Shown in pieces: positions 33,487 to 47,225 of a DNA stretch of 64,000 nt. Below the pieces are notes generated by a model that was not told the DNA's origin, searched no databases, and was given only the letters and a program-made list of their open reading frames with translations. The stretch comes from DASRHD01 sp035485575. Lineage in GTDB: Bacteria > Verrucomicrobiota > Verrucomicrobiia > Opitutales > Opitutaceae. The position numbers and the translations under genes were made by a program. The stretch covers positions 1 to 64,000 of the forward strand of contig DATHNW010000003.1 of assembly GCA_035485575.1 (NCBI GenBank), in the 5' to 3' direction. The stretch's first letter is position 1, and every line of letters starts with the position of its first letter.

Positions 33487-34485
33487 ATGCCCGCCGCTGA
33501 CACCCCCGCCACGCCCGCCATCGAGGTCTCGCATCTCGTCAAAACCTACTCCGGAGTGACCGCGGTCAACGATATCAGCTTCACCGTGACCCGCGGCGAA
33601 ATCATCGGCTTCCTCGGCCCCAACGGGGCCGGCAAGAGCACGACGATGCGCATTCTCACCGGCTATCTGCCGGCCACCTCCGGCCATGTGAGCCTGTGCG
33701 GCGTGTCCGTCGCGGCGCAGCCCGACGAGGTGAAACGCTTTATCGGCTACATGCCGGAAAACAACCCCCTGCCGGAGGACATGCGGGTCAGCGAATACCT
33801 TTACTACCGCGGCCGCCTCAAGGAGGTGCCCCGCCGCAAACTCGGCCCGCGCCTCGACGAAATCCTCGAGCTCTGTGATCTCAAGCGCGTCAGTCACCGG
33901 CTCATCGGCAAGCTTTCCAAGGGCTACCGCCAGCGCATCGGCATCGCCGAGGCCATCCTCGCCGAGCCGCCCGTCATCATCATGGACGAGCCCACCATCG
34001 GCCTCGACCCCCACCAGATTCTCATCGTGCGCGACCTCATCGCCAGCCTGCGCGGCCGGATGACCGTCATCATCTCCAGCCACATCCTGCCCGAGATCGA
34101 GGTGACCTGCGACCGCGTGCTCATCATCAACGGCGGCCGCGTCGTCGCCCAGGGCACACCCGCCGAGCTCCGCCGCGAAATCCTCGGCCATTCCACCTAT
34201 CAACTTGAGCTCGCGGGCGAAATGACCGCGCTGCCTGCGCTGCTCGCCGGCGTCGAGCCCACGCTGAAAATCACCACGGTCGCGGGGCCGGATGCCACCG
34301 GCTTCCGCGCGCTCACGCTCACCACCCGGCGCGATGACGACCTCGGCGAGCCTCTCCTGCGCGCCCTCGGCGGACAGAATTTCCGCGTGCGCGCCATCAG
34401 CCGCGCCCACCCCACGCTCGAGGATGTTTTCCTCGCCGCCACGAAACGCAGCTGGGACGTGAAGGACGAACCGCGGAAAAACTAA
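33487..34485 (+). CDS. ABC transporter ATPase, GldA/CcmA-like
   Basis: 332 residues from ATG 33487 (MPAADTP); the open frame starts 10 residues earlier. One ABC cassette: Walker A GFLGPNGAGKSTTMRIL, Q-loop region YMPENNPLPEDM, signature LSKGYRQRIGIAEAIL, Walker B VIIMDEPTIGLDP and switch His in IISSHILPEIE. After it comes a C-terminal domain of about 90 residues seen in GldA-like ATPases. It is the first gene of a five-gene run with permease, GldG-like, DUF4340 and AsmA-like proteins; the ATPase powers the permease. It resembles the gliding-motility GldA but a secretion or envelope role is equally possible. Confidence 0.92.
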   Translation: MPAADTPATPAIEVSHLVKTYSGVTAVNDISFTVTRGEIIGFLGPNGAGKSTTMRILTGYLPATSGHVSLCGVSVAAQPDEVKRFIGYMPENNPLPEDMRVSEYLYYRGRLKEVPRRKLGPRLDEILELCDLKRVSHRLIGKLSKGYRQRIGIAEAILAEPPVIIMDEPTIGLDPHQILIVRDLIASLRGRMTVIISSHILPEIEVTCDRVLIINGGRVVAQGTPAELRREILGHSTYQLELAGEMTALPALLAGVEPTLKITTVAGPDATGFRALTLTTRRDDDLGEPLLRALGGQNFRVRAISRAHPTLEDVFLAATKRSWDVKDEPRKN

Positions 34486-34486
34486 G

Positions 34487-35251
34487 ATGAAACATTTCTG
34501 GACCATCCTCAGCCACGAGATCCGCATGCTCCTGGTCAACCCGGCCACCTACATCGCAGCGGTGCTTTTCCTCGGCGTGATGGGCTTCATTTTCACCGGC
34601 ATCCTGGAGACCTACAGCCACACCCCGCAGGAGCTTTCGCCCGGCTATGTCTTCTTCGAGCTCTTCTGGCTGCCGGTGTTTTTCCTGGTGCCGCTGCTGA
34701 CCATGAAATGCCTGGCGGAGGAACGCCGCCTTGGCACCCTCGAAACCCTGCTCACCACGCCCGTGACCACCACCGAGGTCGTGCTCGGGAAGTTTTTCGC
34801 CGCCTACTTCCTCTACTGCGCGCTGTGGGCGTCGACCGGTGCATATTTTTACCTGCTGAGGCATTTTTCCAGCGACGCGCGCTTTCTCGACCCGGCCGCG
34901 GTCGTCGGCGGCTATGCCTTCATCGCGGTGTCCGGCCTGCTCTTCATCAGTCTCGGGGTCTTCGCCAGCTCGCTGGCGCGCAACCAGGCCGTGGCCGGGA
35001 TCTTCGCGTTCGCGCTGCTCTTCGCGCTCATCATCGGCGTGCGCTACCTGGGCAGCGTGGAGGCGCTCACCACCATCACCGCGCTGCACCCGCTAAAGAG
35101 CGCCGTCGATTATGCGCAGGTGGCCCAGCATCTCGACGACTTTCGTCGCGGCGTCGTGGATACGCGGGAGCTGCTGTTCTACGCGAGCGGCACGGTGCTC
35201 GCGCTCATCCTCAGCATCCTCGGCGTCGAAACCCGGCTGCTGCACAGCTGA
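34487..35251 (+). CDS. ABC transporter permease, GldF-like
   Basis: 254 residues, six membrane helices, among them TYIAAVLFLGVMGFIFTGIL, ELFWLPVFFLVPLLTMKCL, FFAAYFLYCALWASTGAYFY and a final LFYASGTVLALILSILGV. The amphipathic LAEERRLGTLETLLTTPVTT, right after the second helix, is the coupling motif of ABC-2 permeases (the stretch LGTLETLLTTPVTTTEVVLG). It starts 1 base after the ATPase stop. Partner of the ATPase and of the GldG-like protein downstream. Confidence 0.9.
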   Translation: MKHFWTILSHEIRMLLVNPATYIAAVLFLGVMGFIFTGILETYSHTPQELSPGYVFFELFWLPVFFLVPLLTMKCLAEERRLGTLETLLTTPVTTTEVVLGKFFAAYFLYCALWASTGAYFYLLRHFSSDARFLDPAAVVGGYAFIAVSGLLFISLGVFASSLARNQAVAGIFAFALLFALIIGVRYLGSVEALTTITALHPLKSAVDYAQVAQHLDDFRRGVVDTRELLFYASGTVLALILSILGVETRLLHS

Positions 35252-35257
35252 CGCGCC

Positions 35258-36757
35258 ATGTCCTCCGCCGAAAGCTTCCGCTCCGCCCGCTGGGTCCGCA
35301 CGTTCAACTTGCTCCTGCAGGCGCTGCTCATGCTCACGCTTTTCGGCGGCCTCAACTACCTCGCGCGCCATCATGCCTGGCGCTACGACCTCATCGCCAG
35401 CCGCCGCTACGCGCTCTCGCCCGAGACCCAGTCCTACCTCCACCAGCTCACCCGGCCGGTGCGCATCGTCGTCACCTTCGACGAAAATTCCGACGACGAG
35501 GAGATGGCGCGCAGCGCGCACGACGTGCGCAGCCTGCTGCGTGAATACGTTTATACCGCCGAAGCCAACGAGACCGGCCGGATCTCCGTCGAGTATCTTG
35601 ATGTTTACCAGCGCCGCCGCGAAGCCGAGCAACTCGGCGTCGAGGCAGCGGGCGACATCCTGGTCATCTGCGGCGAAAAACACCGCGTGGTGCACTTCAG
35701 CGACCTCTATCAGATCAAGGACAAGCGTCGCAGCGCCTTCCAGGGCGAGCAGGCGTTCACCGCCGCCATCCTCGATGTCGCCAGCGGTGACCGGAAAAAG
35801 ATCTATTTTCTTTCCGGCCACGGCGAACAACGGCCCGACGACGTCGATCAGGGGCACGGCCTCTCCCTCCTTGGCGAGGAACTCCGCCGCCGCAATTTCG
35901 AGATCGAGATCCTTGATCTCGCCATCGCGAAAAAAATCCCCGACGACGCCGCGCTGCTGATCGCTGCCGGCCCGCAGGGCACCTTCAACCCCTTTGAGCA
36001 GGAACTGCTCCGCCAGTTCCTCGCCACGCGCGCCGGCCGCCTCATTCTGATGGTTGATCCCGGCCGCCCGTTCGGCCTGGAGAGCCTGCTGGCCGACTGG
36101 GGATTGGTCGCCGATGACGATCTCGTGTGCGACACGGGCGCCCAGAACATGACCGACGATGGCGACCTCCTGCTCTGGGCTTATTCTCCGCATCCCATCA
36201 CCCAGACCCTCATCAACAACAACCTCCCCCTGCGCCTCGGTCCGGCTCGCACAGTGCGCGTCGATCCCAACCGTGCGCCTGAAGACAGCCTCACGGTCAC
36301 CGTGCTGGCCGCCACCTCGCCCACGGCCTGGGGCGAACGCAGCTACCGCCTGCGCAGTCTGCCCGAATACAACGTGGGGGTTGACCTGAAAGGCTCACCA
36401 CAAACCGGTGGCACCCTCGGCGTTATCGCCGCCTCCGAACGCGTCAGTGCCCGCGGTGCCAGCGGTGAAGTCCTTCCTTTCAGCGTGCGCGGCGGCCGCC
36501 TCGTGGTCAGCGGCACCTCGGAATTTGCCGTCAACAACCGCATCGCCAATGCCGGCAATCAGAATTTCATTCTCAATGCCGTCAACTGGGCCACCGACCG
36601 CGACATCCAGCTCAACATCCCCGCCCGGCCCATCGAGCGCTATCAGCTCTCGCTTAGCGAGATCGAGCTCGCCAAGCTCCGCCTTGGCCTGCTCCTGCTT
36701 CCGCCCGCCGCCGCCCTTTTGCTGGCCCTGCTCGTTTACTGGACGCGCCGCCGTTAA
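35258..36757 (+). CDS. GldG-like ABC auxiliary protein
   Basis: 499 residues with one membrane helix near the N-terminus (LLLQALLMLTLFGGLNYLA) and one near the C-terminus (LGLLLLPPAAALLLALLVYW), the rest periplasmic. The GldG/ABC_transp_aux domain shows LIASRRYALSPETQSYLHQ, VRIVVTFDENSDD, AFTAAILDVASGDRKKIYFL, SGHGEQRPDD and LILMVDPGRPFGLE. In Bacteroidota GldG works with GldA/GldF in gliding; in Verrucomicrobia no gliding genes are known to accompany it here. It follows the permease by 6 bases. Confidence 0.9.
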   Translation: MSSAESFRSARWVRTFNLLLQALLMLTLFGGLNYLARHHAWRYDLIASRRYALSPETQSYLHQLTRPVRIVVTFDENSDDEEMARSAHDVRSLLREYVYTAEANETGRISVEYLDVYQRRREAEQLGVEAAGDILVICGEKHRVVHFSDLYQIKDKRRSAFQGEQAFTAAILDVASGDRKKIYFLSGHGEQRPDDVDQGHGLSLLGEELRRRNFEIEILDLAIAKKIPDDAALLIAAGPQGTFNPFEQELLRQFLATRAGRLILMVDPGRPFGLESLLADWGLVADDDLVCDTGAQNMTDDGDLLLWAYSPHPITQTLINNNLPLRLGPARTVRVDPNRAPEDSLTVTVLAATSPTAWGERSYRLRSLPEYNVGVDLKGSPQTGGTLGVIAASERVSARGASGEVLPFSVRGGRLVVSGTSEFAVNNRIANAGNQNFILNAVNWATDRDIQLNIPARPIERYQLSLSEIELAKLRLGLLLLPPAAALLLALLVYWTRRR

Positions 36758-36777
36758 AACGTTCATCCTCCCTCCTG

Positions 36778-38784
36778 ATGCGCACTAAAATCACGCTCAT
36801 CCTCCTCTTTCTGAACGTCGCGCTCTTCACGTTCATTTTCTACGTCGAGCCGCATTTCGGCACGGAGGATTCCTTCCGGCAGGCCGGCAACCGCGTCCTG
36901 GGTCCCGAAGCCGCCAACATCATCGCCCTGGAAATTTCAAGCCGCTCGTCGCCCCAGCCGCTCCGCCTTGAAAAACACGGCGATGCGTGGCTGCTTTCGC
37001 AGCCCCCCGACTGGCCCGCCAATCCCGACGCCGTCAGCCGCATCCTCACCGAGCTCCAGACGCTCGAGCACAACACCAGTTTCCTGGTCAGCGACCTAGC
37101 CAAAAACGGCCAGACGCTCGCCGACTACGGCCTCGACCAGCCCCAGCTCACCATCAGCTTTACCTCCGGCACGGAAAGCGCACAGGCCGGCAAAACCTAC
37201 ACGCTCCGGATCGGGGCGGATACGCGCATCGGCAACCGCCTGTACATCCTTTCACCCGACGGCCAGCGCATCCACGTTGTCGGCCGCAGCCTCGCCGACA
37301 GCCTCACCCTTCCGCTCGATCAACTCCGGGACGATGCCCTCTTCACCATCCCTGTCTTCGAAGCCAGCGCCCTCACCCTGCAGACCGCCGGCCCCCCTGT
37401 GCGCATTCATCGCGAAGGCATCCGCTGGTCATTCGAAAGCCCCATCCTGGCCCGCGCCAGCAAGGTTGCCACCGAGCTTTCCCTCAGCGACCTCGGCACG
37501 CTCCGCGCCCAGACTTTCATCAGCGCGCGCGACGCCGATGACCGCACCGGCCTCGCCACCCCGACGTTGCGCATCACGATCGACGGCAACAAACGGCGCG
37601 AAACCCTCCTGCTCGGCAATCCCTTCACGGCCGGCACTGCGCCTCCCGCCGGCACCGCCGCGCCCGAGACGGTCTTTTATGCCAAGATGGACGACAAAGC
37701 TGCCATCTTCACCGTCTCGTTTCCCAACGACCTGCTCAAGAATCTCAAAAATGCGCAGATCGACCTGCGCGAACCGCATTTCTTTGATTTCGAGCCGCAT
37801 GATGCCACCGCGGTCAGTCTCCGCGCACCCAATTTTCCCGATCTCGTCCTGCAGCGCCTTGAGTCATCCGCGGCGGCAAAGGACAACGCCCCCTGGCAAA
37901 TCGTCAGCCGTTCCGCCGCAGGCCCGCAAACCCGACCCGCCGATCCCGCGGTCATCCAGCGCCTGCTTGAAAATCTTGCGCTGCTCTCCGCGAAAAAATT
38001 TGTCAGCGACGCGCCCTCCGCCGCCGATCTCGAAAGCTGGGGCTTCAATCGCCCCGAACGCGAGATCACCGTCACGCTGGCCCCTTCCGTGGCGCAACCC
38101 GCAACGCTCAATAACCAGGCGATCAGCCTCACCCTGCAACTCGGCCTCGGCACCGACGCTCAGGTCTACGCCCGGATGACCGGCGCCGATTCCGTTTATG
38201 CGGTCGATTCCGCCGTTCTTGCCGCCACGCCCGTCGTCACCCTGGCCTACCGCGACCGCCTGCTCCGCGCCCTTCCCGCCGGCGCACAAATCACCGGCCT
38301 CAAGCTCATGCGCCTGGCGGACAAAGCCATCCTCTACGAGAAATCCCTCGCCCCATCGGCCGGCAACTCCGCCCAGACGGACACTTGGGACACGGTTCTC
38401 GCCGCCCTGCCCGCTGACCGCCACGCGGCGCTCCAGACCATTCTCACCGCGCTCCGCACCCTGCGGGCAAAGAATTTTGTCCGCGATGATTTTCCACCCA
38501 ACGTGACTGTGGCCGGCGAAAACCGTCCGTGGAGCTACCAGCTCGATGCCACCATCTCCCTCGCCGCAGCCAGCGGCGGGCCCGCGGCCGCCACCACCTT
38601 GCAGCTCTTCTTCACCGAGCGCGTCGGCGGCAGCACGCAACTCGCCGGTTCGCCCGAGTTCGGCGTCGTTTTCGAGGTCGAACAATCGTTCCTCGATGCC
38701 TTGTTCACCCTCACCACGCCGCCGCCAGCCACGGCCCCACCCGCAACGGAAACGCCCGGCGCCGAAGCCCCACCCCCAAAGTAA
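36778..38784 (+). CDS. DUF4340 envelope protein
   Basis: 668 residues. One N-terminal membrane anchor (ITLILLFLNVALFTFIFYV), then a periplasmic region with repeated DUF4340 modules: NIIALEISSRSSPQPLRLE, WLLSQPPDWPANPDAVSRIL, ELQTLEHNTSFLVSDL, LADYGLDQPQLTI, and a similar block near AVIQRLLENLALLSAKKFV and DLESWGFNRPEREI. The C-terminus is Pro/Ala-rich. DUF4340 proteins commonly follow GldG-like genes, as here with a 20-base gap, and are thought to be part of the same complex. Function unknown. Confidence 0.88.
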   Translation: MRTKITLILLFLNVALFTFIFYVEPHFGTEDSFRQAGNRVLGPEAANIIALEISSRSSPQPLRLEKHGDAWLLSQPPDWPANPDAVSRILTELQTLEHNTSFLVSDLAKNGQTLADYGLDQPQLTISFTSGTESAQAGKTYTLRIGADTRIGNRLYILSPDGQRIHVVGRSLADSLTLPLDQLRDDALFTIPVFEASALTLQTAGPPVRIHREGIRWSFESPILARASKVATELSLSDLGTLRAQTFISARDADDRTGLATPTLRITIDGNKRRETLLLGNPFTAGTAPPAGTAAPETVFYAKMDDKAAIFTVSFPNDLLKNLKNAQIDLREPHFFDFEPHDATAVSLRAPNFPDLVLQRLESSAAAKDNAPWQIVSRSAAGPQTRPADPAVIQRLLENLALLSAKKFVSDAPSAADLESWGFNRPEREITVTLAPSVAQPATLNNQAISLTLQLGLGTDAQVYARMTGADSVYAVDSAVLAATPVVTLAYRDRLLRALPAGAQITGLKLMRLADKAILYEKSLAPSAGNSAQTDTWDTVLAALPADRHAALQTILTALRTLRAKNFVRDDFPPNVTVAGENRPWSYQLDATISLAAASGGPAAATTLQLFFTERVGGSTQLAGSPEFGVVFEVEQSFLDALFTLTTPPPATAPPATETPGAEAPPPK

Positions 38785-38849
38785 ACTGCGTTTCCTTCCG
38801 TGACTTTGGATTTCCCCGGCCCTTGGAACATGGCGTTTGAGATTTCTCT

Positions 38850-41645
38850 GTGAAAGCCGTTCATCCGCTCTGGTCCGCGTGCCGTTGGTGCGGTGCATGC
38901 ATGCTTTCGTTCGCCCTCTGGACGCTCTGGCTCCTGCTTGGGGTGCTGCTGGCGCTTCAACTCTACCTCCTTACCGCGCGCCAGCTCGCCGTGCCGGCCT
39001 TTATTTTGCGCGCGCTTGAGTCGCGCCTCGCCGCCTCGCATCTCGCCGTGCGCTTCGGCCACGCCACCTTCGATCCCTCCGGTCGCATCGTAGCCGAGGA
39101 CATCCGCCTCGAATCGTCGGACTTCGCCGAGCCCCTTTTCACTGCCCGCGGCCTTTACGTGCGCCTCGACCCATGGGCCCTCCTGGCCGGCCATTTCGAC
39201 CCGCGTGAAGTCCGCGTGGCCGACGCGGGCTTCTTCGTGCCCGCCATTCTTTCCCCCTCCGGCCAGACTGAGGCGCTGGTCAGTGGCTGCACCCTCGATC
39301 TCCTGCCGCACCACCAAACCATCGAGCTCGCCCAATTCACCTGCCGCGCGAACAACCTCGTGATCACGGCGCACGGCGCACTGCGCCTGCCAGCCAGCGC
39401 CAACACCGCCACCACCGGCGTGCTGCCGCTGGTCGATTTCTTTGCGCAAAACTATCCGCGCCTCAGCCGCCAGCTCGCCGGCCTGACCGAGGAACTCGCC
39501 GCGTTTGACGAACCGCTGCTCCACCTTGAGCTGACGCCCTCCGACACGCGCGGTGCGCTCGTCACGGCCACGCTCGGCGCGCGCGCGTTCCATCGCGAAA
39601 CACCCTGGAGCCTGCGCGCCACCAACCTCCGCGTCACGGCCAGGGCGCCGCTGCTGGGCGTGGCCGCCGCACCGGCCACGCTTGACGTCAGCGCGGACGA
39701 GCTCTCCCTGCCCGGAGGCGCCAGCGCCCAGGTCGCCCGCCTGCACGTGCGGGGCGTCGCCTGGCCCGGCTTGCCGCGGTTCCTTCCCCGCAATATCGAC
39801 TTTTCCGCCGCCACTCTCGACGGTTTTTCGCTTCATGCCGCGGATCTGCTCGCGCGCATCACTCCGGGCGCGCCGGACCCGTTGTCGGATGCGCGCATCG
39901 AGGCCGCCATGCGCCTCGCCGGCGAGCCGGTTTCACTCCACGCGGAAACCGATTTGAAAAAGCAAAGCGCCCTCGTCGGTTTCGACGCGGCCATCGCACC
40001 CGCGCTGCTCACGCCGATCTCCGCGTGGCTGCACAGCGACCTGCCCAAACTCCTTGTGTTCACCTCGCCGCTCGCGCTGCGCGGCAGCGCCAGAATCTCC
40101 GCAGGCTGGCGCTTCGCCAGCCTCTCCACCTGGCTCGAAGCCGGCCCTCTCGAGGTGCAAGGCGTCCCGCTCGACGCCGTGCGCGGCCAAGTCAAACTCT
40201 CCGGCCACGAATTGAGCGCAACCGACGTCGTGTTGCATCAGCACGACAATCTCGTGTCCGGCAGCTACACGATGGATACCTCCACGAACGACTACCGCTT
40301 TCTCGTCCAAGGCAAGCTGCGGCCGCTCGACATCAACGGCTGGTTCACGTCGTGGTGGCCCACTTTTTGGAAAAATTTCGCCTTCTCCCAAGCCCCTCCC
40401 GCCGCCGACCTGGATTTGCACGGCCGCTGGGGCGACGCGCGGCGCACCGATGTCTTCGTTTTTGCCGACGGGGCGTCCCCCGCCGTGCGCGGCGTGCCGT
40501 TTGACCGCGTGCGGGTGATCCTGCACATCGCGGATAATTTCTACGACGGCCGCGAGGTGTTCCTCGCGCGCGGCGCGCGCACGGCCCGCGGGCATTTCAC
40601 GCGCCTGATCGACGTGGTGCAGGACACATGGCAACACATGGAATTTGATGTGACGAGCAATCTCGACCTGGCCGAATGCGCGCGGCTCTTCGATGATGGC
40701 GAGGACTTCATCGCGCCCTTCAAATTCGCCCAGCCGCCGACGCTGCACGCCACCGGCGTGCTCGACAGCCCGTCCTCACCCGGCGGCGCGCACCAACGCG
40801 TGCAATTCGTCGTCGCCTCGGCGGGCGCGTTCTCGCTTTTCGATTTTCCATTCAGCGACGCGTCGTTCGACGCCAGCCTGCGGGACAACGACATCGACCT
40901 GCCGCGCATCAACGCCACGTTCGCCGGCGGGGCGCTCAACGGCCGCGCGCGCCTGACGGGCGCGGACAGCGTGCGCCGCCTGCGCTTCGACCTGCATCTC
41001 TCCGGCGCCAGCCTCGGCCGCGCCATCACGACCGTGGACGATTTCATCGCAAAGCAAAAAAACCAGCCTTCCGACCCGCCCACGCAATTCATCCAACGCG
41101 CCACCGACGTCCGCTTGGACCTCGCCGCCGCCGCCGAGGGCCGCTACCACGATCCGCTCAGCTTCACCGGCAACGGCAGCGTGGAAATCGCCGGGGCGGA
41201 GCTCACCCAAATCCATCTTTTCGGCGCGCTCTCGCAACTACTGAGCTTCACCTCGCTGCGCTTCACCAAGGCGCGGGGAAATTTCAACATCGAGCAGGCC
41301 AAACTGGGCTTCACCGAGGTGAAGGCGACGGGCGCCAATTCCGCCATCGACGCCAAGGGCGACTACTTTCTCGACAAGAAAACCCTCGATTTCAACGCCA
41401 AGGTCTACCCTTTCCAGGAAAGCAAGTTTCCCCTGACCAATATCGTCGGCCTTGTGCTCACCCCGGTTTCTGCTGCACTCGAAGTCAAGCTCACCGGGAC
41501 ACTCGACAAGCCGGCCTGGGCCTTCGTTTTCGGCCCCACAAATTTCATTCGCAAGCTCACCCAGCCAAAATCCAACGCACCCACCGAAAAGCCTTCCCCG
41601 ACCTCAAATGAGGGCGAAAACATCTCGCCTTACTTAATTCGCTAA
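38850..41645 (+). CDS. AsmA/DUF3971-like giant envelope protein
   Basis: 931 residues from a GTG at 38850; an ATG at 38901 (MLSFALWTLWLLLG) is a possible shorter start. One N-terminal membrane helix (ALWTLWLLLGVLLALQLYL) and a long periplasmic beta-rich domain. The C-terminus reads as the AsmA-like end: GNGSVEIAGAELTQIHLFG, FTSLRFTKARGNFNIEQAK, ATGANSAIDAKGDYFLDKK and NIVGLVLTPVSAALEVKLT. AsmA-like proteins bridge the periplasm and help lipid transport or outer-membrane assembly. It follows the DUF4340 gene by 65 bases on the same strand; a functional link is suggested by position only. Confidence 0.85.
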   Translation: MKAVHPLWSACRWCGACMLSFALWTLWLLLGVLLALQLYLLTARQLAVPAFILRALESRLAASHLAVRFGHATFDPSGRIVAEDIRLESSDFAEPLFTARGLYVRLDPWALLAGHFDPREVRVADAGFFVPAILSPSGQTEALVSGCTLDLLPHHQTIELAQFTCRANNLVITAHGALRLPASANTATTGVLPLVDFFAQNYPRLSRQLAGLTEELAAFDEPLLHLELTPSDTRGALVTATLGARAFHRETPWSLRATNLRVTARAPLLGVAAAPATLDVSADELSLPGGASAQVARLHVRGVAWPGLPRFLPRNIDFSAATLDGFSLHAADLLARITPGAPDPLSDARIEAAMRLAGEPVSLHAETDLKKQSALVGFDAAIAPALLTPISAWLHSDLPKLLVFTSPLALRGSARISAGWRFASLSTWLEAGPLEVQGVPLDAVRGQVKLSGHELSATDVVLHQHDNLVSGSYTMDTSTNDYRFLVQGKLRPLDINGWFTSWWPTFWKNFAFSQAPPAADLDLHGRWGDARRTDVFVFADGASPAVRGVPFDRVRVILHIADNFYDGREVFLARGARTARGHFTRLIDVVQDTWQHMEFDVTSNLDLAECARLFDDGEDFIAPFKFAQPPTLHATGVLDSPSSPGGAHQRVQFVVASAGAFSLFDFPFSDASFDASLRDNDIDLPRINATFAGGALNGRARLTGADSVRRLRFDLHLSGASLGRAITTVDDFIAKQKNQPSDPPTQFIQRATDVRLDLAAAAEGRYHDPLSFTGNGSVEIAGAELTQIHLFGALSQLLSFTSLRFTKARGNFNIEQAKLGFTEVKATGANSAIDAKGDYFLDKKTLDFNAKVYPFQESKFPLTNIVGLVLTPVSAALEVKLTGTLDKPAWAFVFGPTNFIRKLTQPKSNAPTEKPSPTSNEGENISPYLIR

Positions 41646-41663
41646 TTTGTTAGATTTTATAAT
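41634..41663 (+). promoter_or_regulatory. Candidate promoter of the hybrid kinase
   Basis: A perfect TATAAT at 41658-41663 lies in the AT-rich gap before the kinase, 18 bases behind a weak TTAATT (41634-41639). The rest of the gap is AT-rich, unlike the genes, and contains TTGCACGTGAA. Confidence 0.35.
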
Positions 41664-41749
41664 TCAACATCTTGCACGTGAATTAACAATACTTTCATAA
41701 ATCGCTTGGCCTGTGAAGGCATTCAGTATTTACTAGGGTATTCCCCCCA

Positions 41750-45720
<3,971 letters not shown>

Positions 45721-45724
<4 letters not shown>

Positions 45725-46947
45725 CGCACTCGCGGGCGCAGCTCCGCGATTTCGCGTGCGTGCGCCGCATCTTGCGCCAGATTGCGCAACTCGCCCGGAT
45801 CGTTCTCCAGGTCAAAAAAAAGCCAGGGCGTGCCGTCGGGATTGAGCACCAGTTTGCGCCGCGGCGTGCGCATCCCGCGCCACACACGATCACACTGGTG
45901 CGGCACCCGCACCACGCTCGGCATGGAGATTTGCGCCTCCGCGCGCCCGCCCACCCACGTGCGGCCTTCGGCCCACGCCATCGCCATCGCCGGCAAATCC
46001 ACCAACGACACCGCGGTCTCCTCGCGCCGGGCACCTTCCGCCGGATGCCGCAGCAAAAACGGCACGCGCACACTCTCCTCGTGCGGCCAGCCTTTGCGAA
46101 ACAGCCCGTGCGCACCGTGCATGTCGCCGTGCACCGACGTGAAAACCACCGCTGTGGTCTCACGCGGCACTTCCATCAGCAGCCGGCCGATCGCCCGGTC
46201 CGTCGCCTCGATGTGCGCATAATAACCCGCCAGCTCGCGCCGGGCCTGCGCCTCGGCCTCACCGTCGAGCGGCACGTTGGCCGGCAGCAAAATCTCACGT
46301 GCATCACGCGCCATCACGCCCGCCGACGGCGCCTCATACGGCGGATGCGGCGGCTCCAGGCTCACCACGCAATACCACGGCTGTTTCCTGGCTTCCGGCT
46401 TCCGACCTCTTTCCTCCCCGCTCATCCATTCCGCCGCCCGGCCACATACGACATCCGATTGATAACCCGGAAATTTCTTCGGTTGCGGCAGGCGCGAGCC
46501 ATGCAGCCAGGGATCGTTGAGCAAAAATCCGCTTTCGAATCCCTCCCAAAATTCAAAGCCGCCGCGCGCCTCCGGCGGCACGATGATCTTCGCGTGTGCC
46601 TCGCCTACCAACGGCACCGCCGGATCGCGCTGCCATAAATGCCATTTGCCGAAAAACGCCGTGGCATAGCCGCGCGCGCCCAGTTCATGCGCAATCGTCC
46701 GCGCGTTCACCGGCAGCGGATCAAAATAATCGCGCACGCCGTTCTCCGGCGAGGGCACGCCCGTGAGCATCGCCGCCCGCGCGAATGGCCCGAACGGATG
46801 CGGCGTCACCGCCTGCGTAAAGTTCAGGCTCTCCGCCGCCAGCGCATCGAGGTACGGCGTGCGCGCATTCGCATCGCCCGCGTAGCCGCACGCCTGCGCG
46901 CGCCATTGCGTCGCCACGATCCACAAAATATTGGGGCGGTCACCCAT
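45721..46947 (-). CDS. Sulfatase-like protein lacking the catalytic residues
   Basis: 408 residues from ATG 46947 (MGDRPNILWIVA). The fold and order match a choline-sulfatase-type arylsulfatase (NILWIVATQ, LNFTQAVTPHPF, AMLTGVPSPENGV, FGKWHLWQR, PWYCVVSLEPPHPPYEAP, HGAHGLFRKGWPHEESVRVP). But the site that should be Cys/Ser-x-P-x-R, converted to formylglycine, reads GPFAR, with Gly53 in place of the nucleophile. The metal Asp of the N-terminal ADQ motif is Thr13 in VATQW, and SDHGD reads SVHGD. It cannot be a normal sulfatase. No signal peptide. It could be a scaffold or phosphodiesterase-like relative; that is open. It converges with the kinase gene. Confidence 0.85.
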
Positions 46948-47225
46948 GCTGGCTGATTGGATAGCCACAAAGCGGTACAAAAGGATATAAAAAGCACCAC
47001 GCCCATCTCCAAATGTGCCTCAGCCGCCAAAACCAACAGCCGCCGTTTCCATCACCTTTGTCCTCGCACAGGCCATTTTTTTGGCGCCGGGCGATCCTTC
47101 CGCGGGGCAAGACGTTCATCTGAACTGCAGCCGAATCCAAATGGATCCAGCTTTTGCCCTTGATCGTCCCCCACGGATCGATGGTGCGATTGCAGGAATT
47201 CATTTTCATGCTTAAGTAGCAGCCG

